Shown one piece after another: positions 9,537-18,106 of a DNA stretch of 64,000 nt (positions are counted from its first letter, which is position 1; each line of letters opens with the position of its first letter). The position numbers and the translations under genes are program-made. Under the pieces are notes generated by a model, which ran no database searches, had not been told where the DNA came from, and worked only from the letters and a program-made list of their open reading frames with translations. Source of the stretch: Gammaproteobacteria bacterium (lineage in GTDB: Bacteria; Pseudomonadota; Gammaproteobacteria; Magnimaribacterales; AG-339-G14). The stretch is from assembly GCA_019652555.1 (NCBI GenBank), contig BPAJ01000001.1, positions 186,001 through 250,000 of the forward strand. The letters are read 5' to 3'.

Positions 9537-10193
9537 TTGAATTTTGAATTTGCTAGAAAAGAATTAACCAGAGAGCTATCTCAAAAGGGCATTAAAGATC
9601 CGAGAGTGCTAGAAGCCGTCTACCAAATACCGCGACATGAATTTGTCGATGCAACATTTACTTCTAGAGCTTACCAAGACATGTCCTTACCAATTGGTCA
9701 TCAACAAACCATTTCACAACCTTTTGTTGTAGCAAAAATGACAGAACTTTTGATTCAAGGAAATATCTTAGACCAAAAACCTTTAGGAGCAGTTTTGGAG
9801 ATCGGCACTGGCTGTGGGTATCAAACAGCAATACTTGCTAGATTTTGCAGAAAAGTATTTTCTTTAGAAAGAATCGAAGCCCTATCACTTCGGGCAGACA
9901 ACAATTTAAAGAAAGTTGGTATAGACAATTACCAATTACGTTGGTCTGACGGTACTTTAGGCTGGCCAACCCCAAAAAAATTTGATGCCATCATTTGTAC
10001 AGCAGCAATTTCACAAATTCCAAAAAAATTAAAAACTCAACTTGAGGTGCATGGCAAGCTCATTTGCCCCGTCGGCGATGGGAAGAAACAACATTTATTA
10101 CTCTTAGAAAAAAAATCAAAAGATGAATTTCATGAAACAATTTTAGATTCTGTGTTATTTGTTCCTATGCTTGAGGGAAAGGTTTCTGAATAG
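9537..10193 (+). CDS. pcm: Protein-L-isoaspartate O-methyltransferase
   Basis: SAM-dependent methyltransferase that starts repair of isoaspartyl residues in aged proteins. It has the family active-site segment GHQQTISQP and SAM motif I (VLEIGTGCGYQTAILA). The start is TTG at 9537, five bases after the surE stop; the reading frame matches the family from its first residues. In E. coli and Pseudomonas, nlpD and rpoS come next; here the next gene is a ferredoxin on the opposite strand. Confidence 0.93.
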   Translation: MNFEFARKELTRELSQKGIKDPRVLEAVYQIPRHEFVDATFTSRAYQDMSLPIGHQQTISQPFVVAKMTELLIQGNILDQKPLGAVLEIGTGCGYQTAILARFCRKVFSLERIEALSLRADNNLKKVGIDNYQLRWSDGTLGWPTPKKFDAIICTAAISQIPKKLKTQLEVHGKLICPVGDGKKQHLLLLEKKSKDEFHETILDSVLFVPMLEGKVSE

Positions 10194-10195
10194 CT

Positions 10196-10522
10196 TTATT
10201 CAAGGATTAATACATTAATTTTATTTGTTTTTTCCTTCCACTCCTCGTGATCTGGCATGGGATCTTTTGCCTCAGTAATGTTCGGCCAAATCTTTGAATA
10301 TTTTTCATTTATTTCAATAAATTCTATTTGATCAGCTGGAACTTCGTCTTCTGCATAAATGGCTTCAATGGGGCACTCAGGCTCACACAAACCGCAATCT
10401 ATACATTCGTCTGGATTGATGACTAAAGTATTTTCTCCTTCATAGAAACAATCTACAGGACATACTTCGACACAATCGGTGTGCTTACAATTGATGCATC
10501 CTTGGCCAACAATAAAAGTCAT
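10196..10522 (-). CDS. fdxA: 7Fe ferredoxin (FdxA type)
   Basis: Small electron carrier with one [3Fe-4S] and one [4Fe-4S] cluster. Cysteines fall in [17 protein letters not shown] and [12 protein letters not shown]; the N-terminal MTF and the [12 protein letters not shown] tail are typical of the Azotobacter ferredoxin I family. Pseudomonas has fdxA in this neighbourhood, between rpoS and mutS, both absent here. It is a candidate partner for the 2-oxoacid:ferredoxin oxidoreductase at 27.7-32.6 kb, though nothing in the sequence proves this. Its 3' end is two bases from the convergent pcm stop. Confidence 0.93.
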   Translation of the reverse strand: MTFIVGQGCINCKHTDCVEVCPVDCFYEGENTLVINPDECIDCGLCEPECPIEAIYAEDEVPADQIEFIEINEKYSKIWPNITEAKDPMPDHEEWKEKTNKINVLILE

Positions 10523-10544
10523 TAATCAATTATAATTTAAATTG

Positions 10545-11033
10545 ATGATTTCCAATGACGAACTACAAGATTTAGCTATAAAGATAGGTCAGGTATTAAC
10601 AGAGACAAAGAAAAGTGTTTCTACAGCAGAATCTTGTACAGGAGGCTGGATCGGTAAGGAATTTACAGGCATACCAGGTAGTTCAAAATGGTATGGTTTT
10701 GGGTTTATCACATACTCTAATAAGGCAAAGCTTAAAACTCTTGGCGTTAGCAAAGATACTCTTTTAGAGGAGGGAGCTGTAAGTGAAAATGTTGTGAAGG
10801 AAATGGCAGAAGGAGCTATAAAAAATAGTGGCTCAGATTTTTCAATTTCAATAAGCGGTATAGCAGGACCTACTGGAGGAACACATGATAAGCCGGTTGG
10901 AACGGTATGTTTTGGAATTGGCACTAAAACTGAAATAACTTGCTTCACCAAACTTTTTGAAGGAAATCGTGACGAAGTCAGAAAACAGAGTGTAGCTTTT
11001 GCTTTAAAAGAATTATTAAAATGTTTGCAATAA
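10545..11033 (+). CDS. pncC: CinA C-terminal / nicotinamide-nucleotide amidase
   Basis: Deamidates nicotinamide mononucleotide in NAD salvage; equivalent to E. coli PncC and the C-terminal domain of CinA. Family motifs are TAESCTGGWI, GSSKWYGFGFITYSN, SISGIAGPTGGT and KPVGTVCFG. I chose the ATG at 10545 over the TTG just before it. Stand-alone C-terminal form, 162 aa. Its position immediately before recA is the conserved cinA-recA arrangement. The mutS gene found nearby in Pseudomonas is not here. Confidence 0.91.
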   Translation: MISNDELQDLAIKIGQVLTETKKSVSTAESCTGGWIGKEFTGIPGSSKWYGFGFITYSNKAKLKTLGVSKDTLLEEGAVSENVVKEMAEGAIKNSGSDFSISISGIAGPTGGTHDKPVGTVCFGIGTKTEITCFTKLFEGNRDEVRKQSVAFALKELLKCLQ

Positions 11034-11052
11034 TTTTTAATATATTGTTAAA

Positions 11053-11072
11053 TACTGTATAAATATACAGTT
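11053..11072 (+). promoter_or_regulatory. LexA (SOS) operator upstream of recA
   Basis: The 20 bases contain CTGT-N8-ACAG with an AT-only centre (CTGT at 11055-11058, ACAG at 11067-11070), an exact match to the E. coli/gammaproteobacterial LexA box core. It ends five bases before the recA ATG, so bound LexA would sit over the transcription or translation start. This implies a LexA repressor elsewhere in the genome and SOS control of recA. Confidence 0.85.
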
Positions 11073-11077
11073 TTATT

Positions 11078-12103
11078 ATGCCTACAAGAAAAACAAAAAA
11101 AGACGATACAGCGTCACCAGAAAAAGGAAAATCTTTAGAAACAGCCATCTCTCAGATTGAGACCCAATTTGGTCCTGGAACCATCATGAGGATGGGAGAA
11201 AGGGAGGTTCAGAGTATTCCAAGTATTTCTACAGGTTCATTAGGATTGGATTTGGCACTTGGCATAATGGGCTTGCCTAAGGGCAGAGTAGTTGAGATTT
11301 TTGGTCCCGAATCTTCAGGAAAAACAACTTTGACTTTGCAAGTTATAGCCGAGTGCCAGAAACAAGGAGGAACCGCGGCATTTATAGATGCAGAGCATGC
11401 TTTAGATCCAGTCTATGCAGAAAAAATTGGAGTAAAAATAGATGACTTGCTTCTTTCTCAGCCTGATACAGGCGAACAAGCCCTGGAAGTTGCCGACATA
11501 ATGGTTAAATCTGGTGGAATAGATGTTTTAGTTATTGATTCTGTAGCCGCATTAGTACCCCGAGCCGAAATTGAGGGCGAAATGGGGGATCATCATGTTG
11601 GCCTTCAAGCTAGACTGATGTCACAGGCACTAAGAAAAATAACCGGTAGTATAAAAAAATCAAATACTCTTGTTATATTTATTAATCAAATTCGAATGAA
11701 AATCGGTGTAATGTTTGGCAGTCCTGAGACTACCTCTGGTGGTAATGCTTTAAAGTTTTATTCTTCTGTGAGATTGGATATTAGAAGAATTGGTACAGTT
11801 AAAGACGGCGACGAAGTCGCAGGAAATGAAACTAGAGTTAAGGTTGTTAAAAATAAAGTTTCACCTCCATTCAGACAAGCTGAATTTCAAATTCTTTACA
11901 ACAAAGGGATTAACCGTGCTGGAGAAATTCTCGATATTGGAGTTGAGAGAAAAATCGTTGAGAAGGCAGGTGCTTGGTACGCTTACGATGGTGAAAAAAT
12001 TGGCCAAGGTAAAATTAATGCTAGTCAGTGGCTAAAAGACAACCCAAATATAGCTAAGAAAATAGAAAAACAGATTACAGACTCAATCAAAGAGACCCAA
12101 TAA
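11078..12103 (+). CDS. recA: Recombinase RecA
   Basis: Strand-exchange protein and coprotease for LexA. Walker A is GPESSGKT at residues 76-83; the Walker B strand [18 protein letters not shown], loop L1 ([13 protein letters not shown]) and the L2 region ([19 protein letters not shown]) are intact. 341 aa. A perfect LexA box precedes it. The regulator gene recX, usual downstream partner, is missing; instead the 3' end overlaps the convergent proS gene by 21 bases. Confidence 0.98.
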   Translation: MPTRKTKKDDTASPEKGKSLETAISQIETQFGPGTIMRMGEREVQSIPSISTGSLGLDLALGIMGLPKGRVVEIFGPESSGKTTLTLQVIAECQKQGGTAAFIDAEHALDPVYAEKIGVKIDDLLLSQPDTGEQALEVADIMVKSGGIDVLVIDSVAALVPRAEIEGEMGDHHVGLQARLMSQALRKITGSIKKSNTLVIFINQIRMKIGVMFGSPETTSGGNALKFYSSVRLDIRRIGTVKDGDEVAGNETRVKVVKNKVSPPFRQAEFQILYNKGINRAGEILDIGVERKIVEKAGAWYAYDGEKIGQGKINASQWLKDNPNIAKKIEKQITDSIKETQ

Positions 12104-13360
12104 GTCTTTTTCAGTTATTTCAGATTTTGCTTGATCTCTTCTATTGATTATTTCGATTAAGCCTTTTTCAACGTTCTTTTCGCTAATGACTATCTGATAA
12201 GGATTCCCCATTAAGTTGGAATCAGAAAATTTATTACCTGGAGATGCATCTCTATCGTCATAGAAGACATCTACATTGTTACTCATTAAATATGAGTATA
12301 TTTCCTTAGCTTTGTTTTTAACTATCTCTGATTTCTTTTCATTGATTGAAATTAAAGAACAATCAAAAGCAGAAATATTTTTTGGAAAAACAATACCTTC
12401 ATTATCATGATTTTGCTCTATAGCAGCTGCAACAATTCTAGAAACTCCAATTCCATAACAGCCCATTTCTAAAATTTTTTGACTATTATCATGTTGGACA
12501 CTTAAACCCATAGATTTGCTGTATTTATTACCTAGTTCAAATATATGACCTACCTCAATTCCTTTTTTAATTGAAAGTTTGCCATGCTCACTATCAATAT
12601 CAGACAGATCATTATTTTCAATTTTTTTCTCAATTTCCGTTTTTAAGGAATCTTCCAATAATTCAATATTTGATGAAAAATCTTTATCGTTAAATACCAA
12701 TGTATCTTCACCAGAATCAGCTAAGACATGAAATTCTTCAGACATATTCCCACCAATTGCTCCTGAATCAGCTTTTACAATCTTGTAATCAAAGCCAATT
12801 TCATCAAATATCTTTTGGTAACACTCTTTCATAGCTTGATAGCTTTTGCTCATCCCTTCTTCATCAAGATCAAATGAATAGGCATCTTTCATTAAGAACT
12901 CTCTGCCTCGCATGACTCCGAATCTAGGTCTAATTTCATCTCTGAATTTCGTTTGTATTTGATAAAAAGTTTTAGGCAGATCTTTATGACTTTGCAGTTC
13001 TTGACGACATATATCGGTAATGACTTCTTCATGAGTAGGTCCGAGATAAAATTCCCTTTCATTACGATCCAAAAAACCCAGAAGTTCTGGACCCATTTGC
13101 TCAGACCGTTTTGTTTCGTCCCACAGTGTTTTTGGTTGAACCATCGGCATTAAAACTTCTAAACAACCATATTCATTCATATTTCTTCTAATGATAGATT
13201 CGACTTTATTAAGAATCTTTAATCCCAGGGGCATCCACGAATAAATACCGGAAGCCAACGGTTTTATCATATTTGTTCTGATCATAAGTTTATGGCTTAT
13301 GAGTTCTGCGTCTTTTGGGGCTTCTTTTTGAGTTTTATAGTGAAATGAGGAAGCTTTCAT
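12083..13360 (-). CDS. proS: Prolyl-tRNA synthetase lacking the editing (INS) domain
   Basis: Class II synthetase that charges tRNA-Pro. Motif 2 ([21 protein letters not shown], about residues 139-159) and motif 3 (GCYGIGVSR, about 300-308) are present. Only 425 aa, against about 570 for E. coli. The roughly 180-residue cis-editing insertion between motifs 2 and 3 is replaced by about 30 residues of charged linker (about residues 238-268). The protein resumes at [14 protein letters not shown], exactly where the E. coli protein does after INS. Such enzymes cannot themselves clear Ala-tRNA-Pro and rely on a free-standing editor; none is seen in this window. Confidence 0.95.
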   Translation of the reverse strand: MKASSFHYKTQKEAPKDAELISHKLMIRTNMIKPLASGIYSWMPLGLKILNKVESIIRRNMNEYGCLEVLMPMVQPKTLWDETKRSEQMGPELLGFLDRNEREFYLGPTHEEVITDICRQELQSHKDLPKTFYQIQTKFRDEIRPRFGVMRGREFLMKDAYSFDLDEEGMSKSYQAMKECYQKIFDEIGFDYKIVKADSGAIGGNMSEEFHVLADSGEDTLVFNDKDFSSNIELLEDSLKTEIEKKIENNDLSDIDSEHGKLSIKKGIEVGHIFELGNKYSKSMGLSVQHDNSQKILEMGCYGIGVSRIVAAAIEQNHDNEGIVFPKNISAFDCSLISINEKKSEIVKNKAKEIYSYLMSNNVDVFYDDRDASPGNKFSDSNLMGNPYQIVISEKNVEKGLIEIINRRDQAKSEITEKDLLGLFD

Positions 13361-13430
13361 TTAAAATATAAATTAATATTCGGCTTTAAAAATTAATAAT
13401 ACTAAAAAAAGATGCTTACAGTGAGGAATA

Positions 13431-13712
13431 ATGCCTATTTATGAGTACCAATGCAGTAAATGCGACAAAATATTTGAAAGAATTGTTTCTGTAGCAGATT
13501 CTACAAAAACTGTATTTTGTGATTGCTCGCCAAAAGCAAAGGCTAAAAAAATTATCTCAGCCCCATCCTTTCGTTTAGAAGGATCAGGTTGGTACGAAAC
13601 AGACTTTAAGACAGGCAATAAAAAAAATCTTGTACAATCAGATATTAAAAGTAAAAAACCCTCTAAGGAACCAAAAAAAACAGAAAACTCAAAACCTGCT
13701 AAAAAAGATTAA
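13431..13712 (+). CDS. FmdB-family zinc-ribbon protein
   Basis: Small protein with an N-terminal zinc ribbon (MPIYEYQCSKC, then CDC near residue 31), followed by the PSFRLEGSGWYETDF segment seen in the FmdB family and a lysine-rich tail. The exact role is not known; the family was named after a putative regulator of formamidase genes. It commonly lies directly upstream of aspS in gammaproteobacteria, as here. A GAGG ribosome site lies seven bases before the ATG. Confidence 0.85.
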   Translation: MPIYEYQCSKCDKIFERIVSVADSTKTVFCDCSPKAKAKKIISAPSFRLEGSGWYETDFKTGNKKNLVQSDIKSKKPSKEPKKTENSKPAKKD

Positions 13713-13727
13713 ACAATCTTTCTAAAT

Positions 13728-15491
13728 ATGGAACGTACTCAAATAAAAAATATTTCTAATAAAGAAATCGATTCATCCTTTCTTATTTCTGGATGGGTTG
13801 AAAAGGTCAGAGATCATGGAGGTGTCATATTTTTAGATATCAGAGACGCATCTGGATTAATGCAAGTTGTTGTTGAGCCAGACGATAAAGAGTTATTCAA
13901 AAAGTCGGAATCGATAAGAATGTCTTATGTTCTTGAAGTTACAGGAATTCTTAGAAAAAGGCCTAAAGGCACAATTAATGAGTCATTGGCGTCTGGAGAA
14001 CTGGAACTAGTTTCAAAAGAAATTGATATTCTTTCCAAAAGTAAACCTTTGCCTTTTCAGTTAGATGAGCATGCAAAAGTCGGTGAAGAGGTTAGGCTCA
14101 AATACCGTTACTTGGATTTGCGAAGACCAGAAATGCAATCAAATCTGAAAATCAGATCGCAAGTAAATCATGTAATTAGAAATCATCTGATTGATGAAGG
14201 CTTCATTGAAATAGAAACACCAATGATGGCTAGAGCTACCCCAGAAGGTGCTAGAGACTTTTTAGTACCCAGCAGACTTTACAACCAAAAGTTTTATGCA
14301 CTTACTCAATCTCCTCAATTATTCAAGCAAATGTTAATGATCGGCGGCTTTGAAAAGTATTTTCAAATAGTTAGATGTTTCCGAGATGAAGATACTAGGA
14401 AAGATCGACAGCCAGAATTCACACAATTGGATGTCGAGCTTTCTTTTATTTCCGAAGATGAGGTTCTCAATATTTCTGAGAGTTTGATTAAAAAAGTTTT
14501 CTCTGAGACTTTAAATATAGATTTTGAAGATTTTTCAAGAATTAAATATCAAGATGCAGTAAAAGATTTTGGTTCGGATAAACCTGACCTCAGGAATCCT
14601 TTAAAACTTATTGATGTTAAAGATATTTTTAATAACTCATCGTTTAAAGTTTTTGCAGATCCTGCAAAAAATGATAAATCTAGGATTGTTGCTTTGAAAA
14701 TTGATCAAGAAATCAGTAGAAATAAAATTGATGAATACACAAAATTTGTTGCTAATTTTGGAGCTAAAGGACTTGCTTACATAAAAGTAAACGATGCTAA
14801 GGATTTAGAAAAAGGCTTGCAGTCTCCAATTCTAAAGTTTCTCTCTACTGATGAAATTTCTAGTTTAGCCGAGCGGTTAGAGCTAAGCTCAGGAGATACT
14901 GTATTTTTTGGTGCTGATCATCGAAATATAGTAAATGATTCCATGAGCGCATTGAGAGAAAAATTAGGAGAAGATCTTAATTTGATAGATCATGAAGCAT
15001 ATAAATTCAGCTGGATAACTGACTTTCCTTTGTTCGAAGAAGATGTTCAAGGAAACCTTTCTCCCTCTCATCATCCTTTCACAGCTACTCAGGGAGGCCT
15101 TGAGGCTCTCAAGAAAGATCCGGCAAATGCTACTGCTAAGGCCTATGACTTAATTCTCAATGGCAGTGAAATTGGTGGAGGTTCCTTAAGAATTAATGAC
15201 ATAAATGAACAGCTCGAAGTTTTATCTATTTTAGGGATAGAAAAAAAAGAGGCGGAAGAAAAATTTGGGTTCTTTCTTGAAGCCTTATCTTATGGCTGTC
15301 CTCCTCACGGAGGAATAGCTTTTGGGCTTGACCGATTGGTTATGTTACTTTGTAAACAAGAATCCATCAGAGATGTCATTGCTTTTCCAAAAACTCAATC
15401 AGCAACTTGCTTGCTTTCAGATGCACCTAGTCATATTGATCAAGATCAATTGGATATGCTTTCCATAAAAGTTATTGAAGAGGATTCATAA
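13728..15491 (+). CDS. aspS: Aspartyl-tRNA synthetase
   Basis: Class IIb synthetase. The N-terminal OB-fold anticodon-binding domain contains VRDHGGVIFLDIRD. Next come motif 1 (GFIEIETPMMARATPEGARDF), motif 2 (FRDEDTRKDRQPEFTQLD), a bacterial-type GAD insertion and motif 3 (GIAFGLDRLVMLL). 587 aa, normal bacterial length. Whether it is Asp-specific or also charges tRNA-Asn cannot be told from the sequence alone. The stop overlaps the yebC start (TAATG). Confidence 0.96.
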   Translation: MERTQIKNISNKEIDSSFLISGWVEKVRDHGGVIFLDIRDASGLMQVVVEPDDKELFKKSESIRMSYVLEVTGILRKRPKGTINESLASGELELVSKEIDILSKSKPLPFQLDEHAKVGEEVRLKYRYLDLRRPEMQSNLKIRSQVNHVIRNHLIDEGFIEIETPMMARATPEGARDFLVPSRLYNQKFYALTQSPQLFKQMLMIGGFEKYFQIVRCFRDEDTRKDRQPEFTQLDVELSFISEDEVLNISESLIKKVFSETLNIDFEDFSRIKYQDAVKDFGSDKPDLRNPLKLIDVKDIFNNSSFKVFADPAKNDKSRIVALKIDQEISRNKIDEYTKFVANFGAKGLAYIKVNDAKDLEKGLQSPILKFLSTDEISSLAERLELSSGDTVFFGADHRNIVNDSMSALREKLGEDLNLIDHEAYKFSWITDFPLFEEDVQGNLSPSHHPFTATQGGLEALKKDPANATAKAYDLILNGSEIGGGSLRINDINEQLEVLSILGIEKKEAEEKFGFFLEALSYGCPPHGGIAFGLDRLVMLLCKQESIRDVIAFPKTQSATCLLSDAPSHIDQDQLDMLSIKVIEEDS

Positions 15492-16225
15492 TGGCTGGGC
15501 ATTCCAAATGGGCCAATATAAAGCACAGAAAAGGCCGTCAAGACGAGAAGAGACAAAAAGTATTTTCTAAGCTCATAAGAGAGCTTACCGTTGCAGCAAA
15601 ACTAGGCGGTCCTGAGCCAGGAGATAATCCTAGACTTAGATTGGCATTAGATAAAGCGCTTGGAGCAAACATGCCCAAAGATACTATTGAAAGAGCTATT
15701 GCGAGAGGTTCTGGAGATCAAGAAGCTGAGAATTTAGAAGAAACAATCTATGAAGGGTATGGTCCAAACGGAGTTGCAATCATTGTCGAAACCTTAACCG
15801 ATAACAAAAATAGAACCGTTGCTGAAGTGAGGCATGCTTTTTCAAAGTATGGCGGCAGCTTAGGAACAGATGGTTCGGTAGCTTATCTTTTTACAAAAGT
15901 AGGGCAGATAGTCGTAGAGAATACCGATGAAGAGAAAATATTTGATATTTCTGTCTCCAATGGAGCTGAAGAGGTCGAAAAAGGTGATGAAAATAATTTA
16001 ATCATTTCCGTAGAGGCAGAAGAATTTCATAATCTAAAAAATGTCCTCGAGGAACAGCAGATCAAGATTGATCAATATGAGCTAATCATGAAAGCATCCA
16101 ATAGCGTTGAACTTGATGACGAAGCCTCAGAAAAAGTAATTAATCTTTTGGAAAGTTTAGAAGATTTAGATGATGTGCAAAATGTACATTCAAACGCAGA
16201 ATTTTCTGAAGGAAGTTTTGCTTGA
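15491..16225 (+). CDS. yebC: YebC/PmpR-family translation or transcription factor
   Basis: Conserved 244-aa protein beginning MAGHSKWANIKHRKGRQD, the signature of the family. Members have been described as DNA-binding regulators and more recently as factors that relieve ribosome stalling at proline stretches. GANMPKDTIERAI and YEGYGPNGVAIIVE are further family motifs. In most gammaproteobacteria ruvC, ruvA and ruvB follow; here a different nuclease gene follows with TGATG overlap. Confidence 0.93.
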   Translation: MAGHSKWANIKHRKGRQDEKRQKVFSKLIRELTVAAKLGGPEPGDNPRLRLALDKALGANMPKDTIERAIARGSGDQEAENLEETIYEGYGPNGVAIIVETLTDNKNRTVAEVRHAFSKYGGSLGTDGSVAYLFTKVGQIVVENTDEEKIFDISVSNGAEEVEKGDENNLIISVEAEEFHNLKNVLEEQQIKIDQYELIMKASNSVELDDEASEKVINLLESLEDLDDVQNVHSNAEFSEGSFA

Positions 16226-16632
16226 TGACCAATTCAAGAAATAAGGGAGCGTCTTTTGAAAGAGAAATCGCAAACACTCTAAACGATTCTTTGGGATTAA
16301 AAAAGCCTTTAAAAAGAATTTTAGAGCAAACCAGGGAAAAACATTTACCAGACTTAATTTTAGGAAAATGGTTTATTGAATGTAAAAGGTATGGTCAAGG
16401 CGCAGAACCTTTAGAAGGGTGGTGGGATCAAGTCATTGCTTCCACGCCGGAAGATGGTTATCCAGCCCTAATTTACAAATTCAATCATAGACCAATAAAA
16501 GTGAGAGTCCCCCTTCATACTGTGAACAATAATTTAAAGAAAGATTTTAACAATACTTGCGATATTTCCTTGGAGAGCTTCATAATTTTATTAAAGTCTC
16601 TTTATGAGAAGGATATCGAAATTCATCTTTGA
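16225..16632 (+). CDS. Small PD-(D/E)XK nuclease, candidate Holliday-junction resolvase, in the ruvC position
   Basis: A 135-aa protein not matching RuvC. It has a PD-(D/E)XK nuclease core: a helix with E12/E14 (GASFEREI), D43 in PDLIL, and E52-x-K54 in FIECKRYG, giving D-x8-E-x-K. The layout (basic N-terminus, FERE helix, PDL strand, ECK strand) resembles archaeal Hjc resolvases and small phage endonucleases. ATG at 16225 overlaps the yebC stop and its own stop overlaps ybgC. It occupies the slot that ruvC-ruvA-ruvB fill in relatives, which suggests a recombination role. That role is inference; a restriction-type or phage-derived nuclease is possible. Confidence 0.65.
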   Translation: MTNSRNKGASFEREIANTLNDSLGLKKPLKRILEQTREKHLPDLILGKWFIECKRYGQGAEPLEGWWDQVIASTPEDGYPALIYKFNHRPIKVRVPLHTVNNNLKKDFNNTCDISLESFIILLKSLYEKDIEIHL

Positions 16633-17039
16633 TGCCGGATTCCATAGATATAAGAATTTACTACGAAGACACTGATGCTCAAGGCGTAGTTTTTTATGCT
16701 AATTATTTGAAGTATTTTGAAAGAGGCCGCACTGAGTTTTTAAGGAAATGCGGTTATCTGCAAAATGATCTTTTGAAAGAAGGCTTAATTTTTATTGTGA
16801 ATAAATTGGATGTGCATTATAAAAAACCTGTATTGCTGGATCAGGTTATAAAAGTTGAATCTTCTCTAACAGAAGTTAAAAAGGCTAGCTTTTATTTTCA
16901 CCAAAAAGTAATTTTAGATGGCGAACTAATGTGTGAGGCTAAAGTGTTATGCGGTTGTGTCAGCCTTGATACCAAAAAACCAGTTGCCCTGCCAAGCGAA
17001 TTAAGAAGTAAAATGGTAGATAGAAAAGATGCAAGCTGA
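16632..17039 (+). CDS. ybgC: Acyl-CoA thioesterase YbgC (Tol-Pal associated)
   Basis: Hot-dog fold thioesterase, 135 aa. The catalytic segment YYEDTDAQGVVFYANYLKYF contains the active-site Asp, followed by RTEFLR. First gene of the Tol-Pal operon, as in E. coli. The ATG at 16632 overlaps the upstream stop (TGATG) and the gene overlaps tolQ by 11 bases. Confidence 0.93.
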   Translation: MPDSIDIRIYYEDTDAQGVVFYANYLKYFERGRTEFLRKCGYLQNDLLKEGLIFIVNKLDVHYKKPVLLDQVIKVESSLTEVKKASFYFHQKVILDGELMCEAKVLCGCVSLDTKKPVALPSELRSKMVDRKDAS

Positions 17040-17700
17040 ATTAAGTTTTTTAGATTTATTTTTAGGTGCAAGCTTCGTGGTTCAGCTTGTAATGATTGTT
17101 CTATTCGCTCTGGCCGGCACCTCTTGGTGGTATATATTTGATAAATGGTTAACTTTGAGCAGGGCAAAAAAAGATCTTTATCTCTTTGAAACCGAATTTT
17201 GGAATTCAAAAAATATAGAAAAGATATTTAACGATTGGAAACGCAAAGCGGATAACTTTGGGTTGTCTCAAATATTTGTTATTGCTCACGAAGAATTTAT
17301 AAATGCTGAAAACTTTGCTATCGCGGAGGATCGAATAAATAAAACAACAGAAATTATCATTAACAGACAAGAAGAAAGACTAGAAGAGGGATTGTCGTTT
17401 TTGTCTACAGTTGCCTCAGTCAGTCCTTTTATTGGACTTTTTGGAACCGTTTGGGGGGTAATGAACGCTTTCAGTGGATTAGCTCAGCTTTCTCAAGTGT
17501 CGATAAATGCAGTAGCTCCAGGAATATCGGAAGCCTTAGTAGCAACAGCATTAGGTCTTTTTGCCGCTATTCCAGCTCTTATTTCTTATAATTGGAGCGT
17601 TCGGTCAATTGATACAATTATTAAAAGTTACGAAAACTTTACTGCAGAGCTTTTAATTACTTACCAAGAGCACCATGTCCAAGAGAAGAGTAAAAAATAG
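17029..17700 (+). CDS. tolQ: Tol-Pal system proton channel subunit TolQ
   Basis: Inner-membrane stator protein that, with TolR, converts the proton gradient into force on TolA for outer-membrane constriction. A first transmembrane helix is at about residues 10-35, with a cytoplasmic loop and then paired helices around SPFIGLFGTVWGVMNAF and GISEALVATALGLFAAIPA, the MotA/TolQ/ExbB signature. 223 aa. Overlaps ybgC and tolR. Confidence 0.95.
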   Translation: MQAELSFLDLFLGASFVVQLVMIVLFALAGTSWWYIFDKWLTLSRAKKDLYLFETEFWNSKNIEKIFNDWKRKADNFGLSQIFVIAHEEFINAENFAIAEDRINKTTEIIINRQEERLEEGLSFLSTVASVSPFIGLFGTVWGVMNAFSGLAQLSQVSINAVAPGISEALVATALGLFAAIPALISYNWSVRSIDTIIKSYENFTAELLITYQEHHVQEKSKK

Positions 17701-18106
17701 AAAACTCTTAACCGAAATAAATGTTATTCCATATGTAGATGTTTCCTTGGTGTTGCTCGTTATTTTTATGGTTGCAACTCCTTTTATGATTCAAGGGATT
17801 GATCTGGATTTACCAAAAACTGAATCAGAAGCATTGAATAAATCCAAAGGCGATAATATGACAATTTCCATAAGCAAAGAGGGTTATTATTCAATGGATC
17901 TAGGAGAACAAGAAAAATTGTATGAGAGCTTCGAAGTATTTTCTAAACAGCTTGAAAAAATCATAAAAAATAATCCAAATATCGAGGTTTTTGTTAGAGC
18001 AGACCGAGACACGAGATATGACAATGTCGCACAAACTATGTCTCTTATAAAAAATTTTAAGTCAGACTCCATTAATCTGATAACAGAACCAATTGGGAAT
18101 GAATAA
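17675..18106 (+). CDS. tolR: Tol-Pal system protein TolR
   Basis: Bitopic partner of TolQ. The transmembrane helix contains the protonatable aspartate in NVIPYVDVSLVLLVIFMV (D near residue 22). The periplasmic domain ends with VFVRADRDTRYDNV and a short tail. 143 aa, normal. Starts inside the end of tolQ. Confidence 0.94.
   Translation: MSKRRVKNRKLLTEINVIPYVDVSLVLLVIFMVATPFMIQGIDLDLPKTESEALNKSKGDNMTISISKEGYYSMDLGEQEKLYESFEVFSKQLEKIIKNNPNIEVFVRADRDTRYDNVAQTMSLIKNFKSDSINLITEPIGNE

Noticed and set aside
10188-10201. Small hairpin (GAATA/TATTC) between pcm and fdxA as a terminator
   Set aside because: Only five AT-rich pairs with no U tract; too weak to call.
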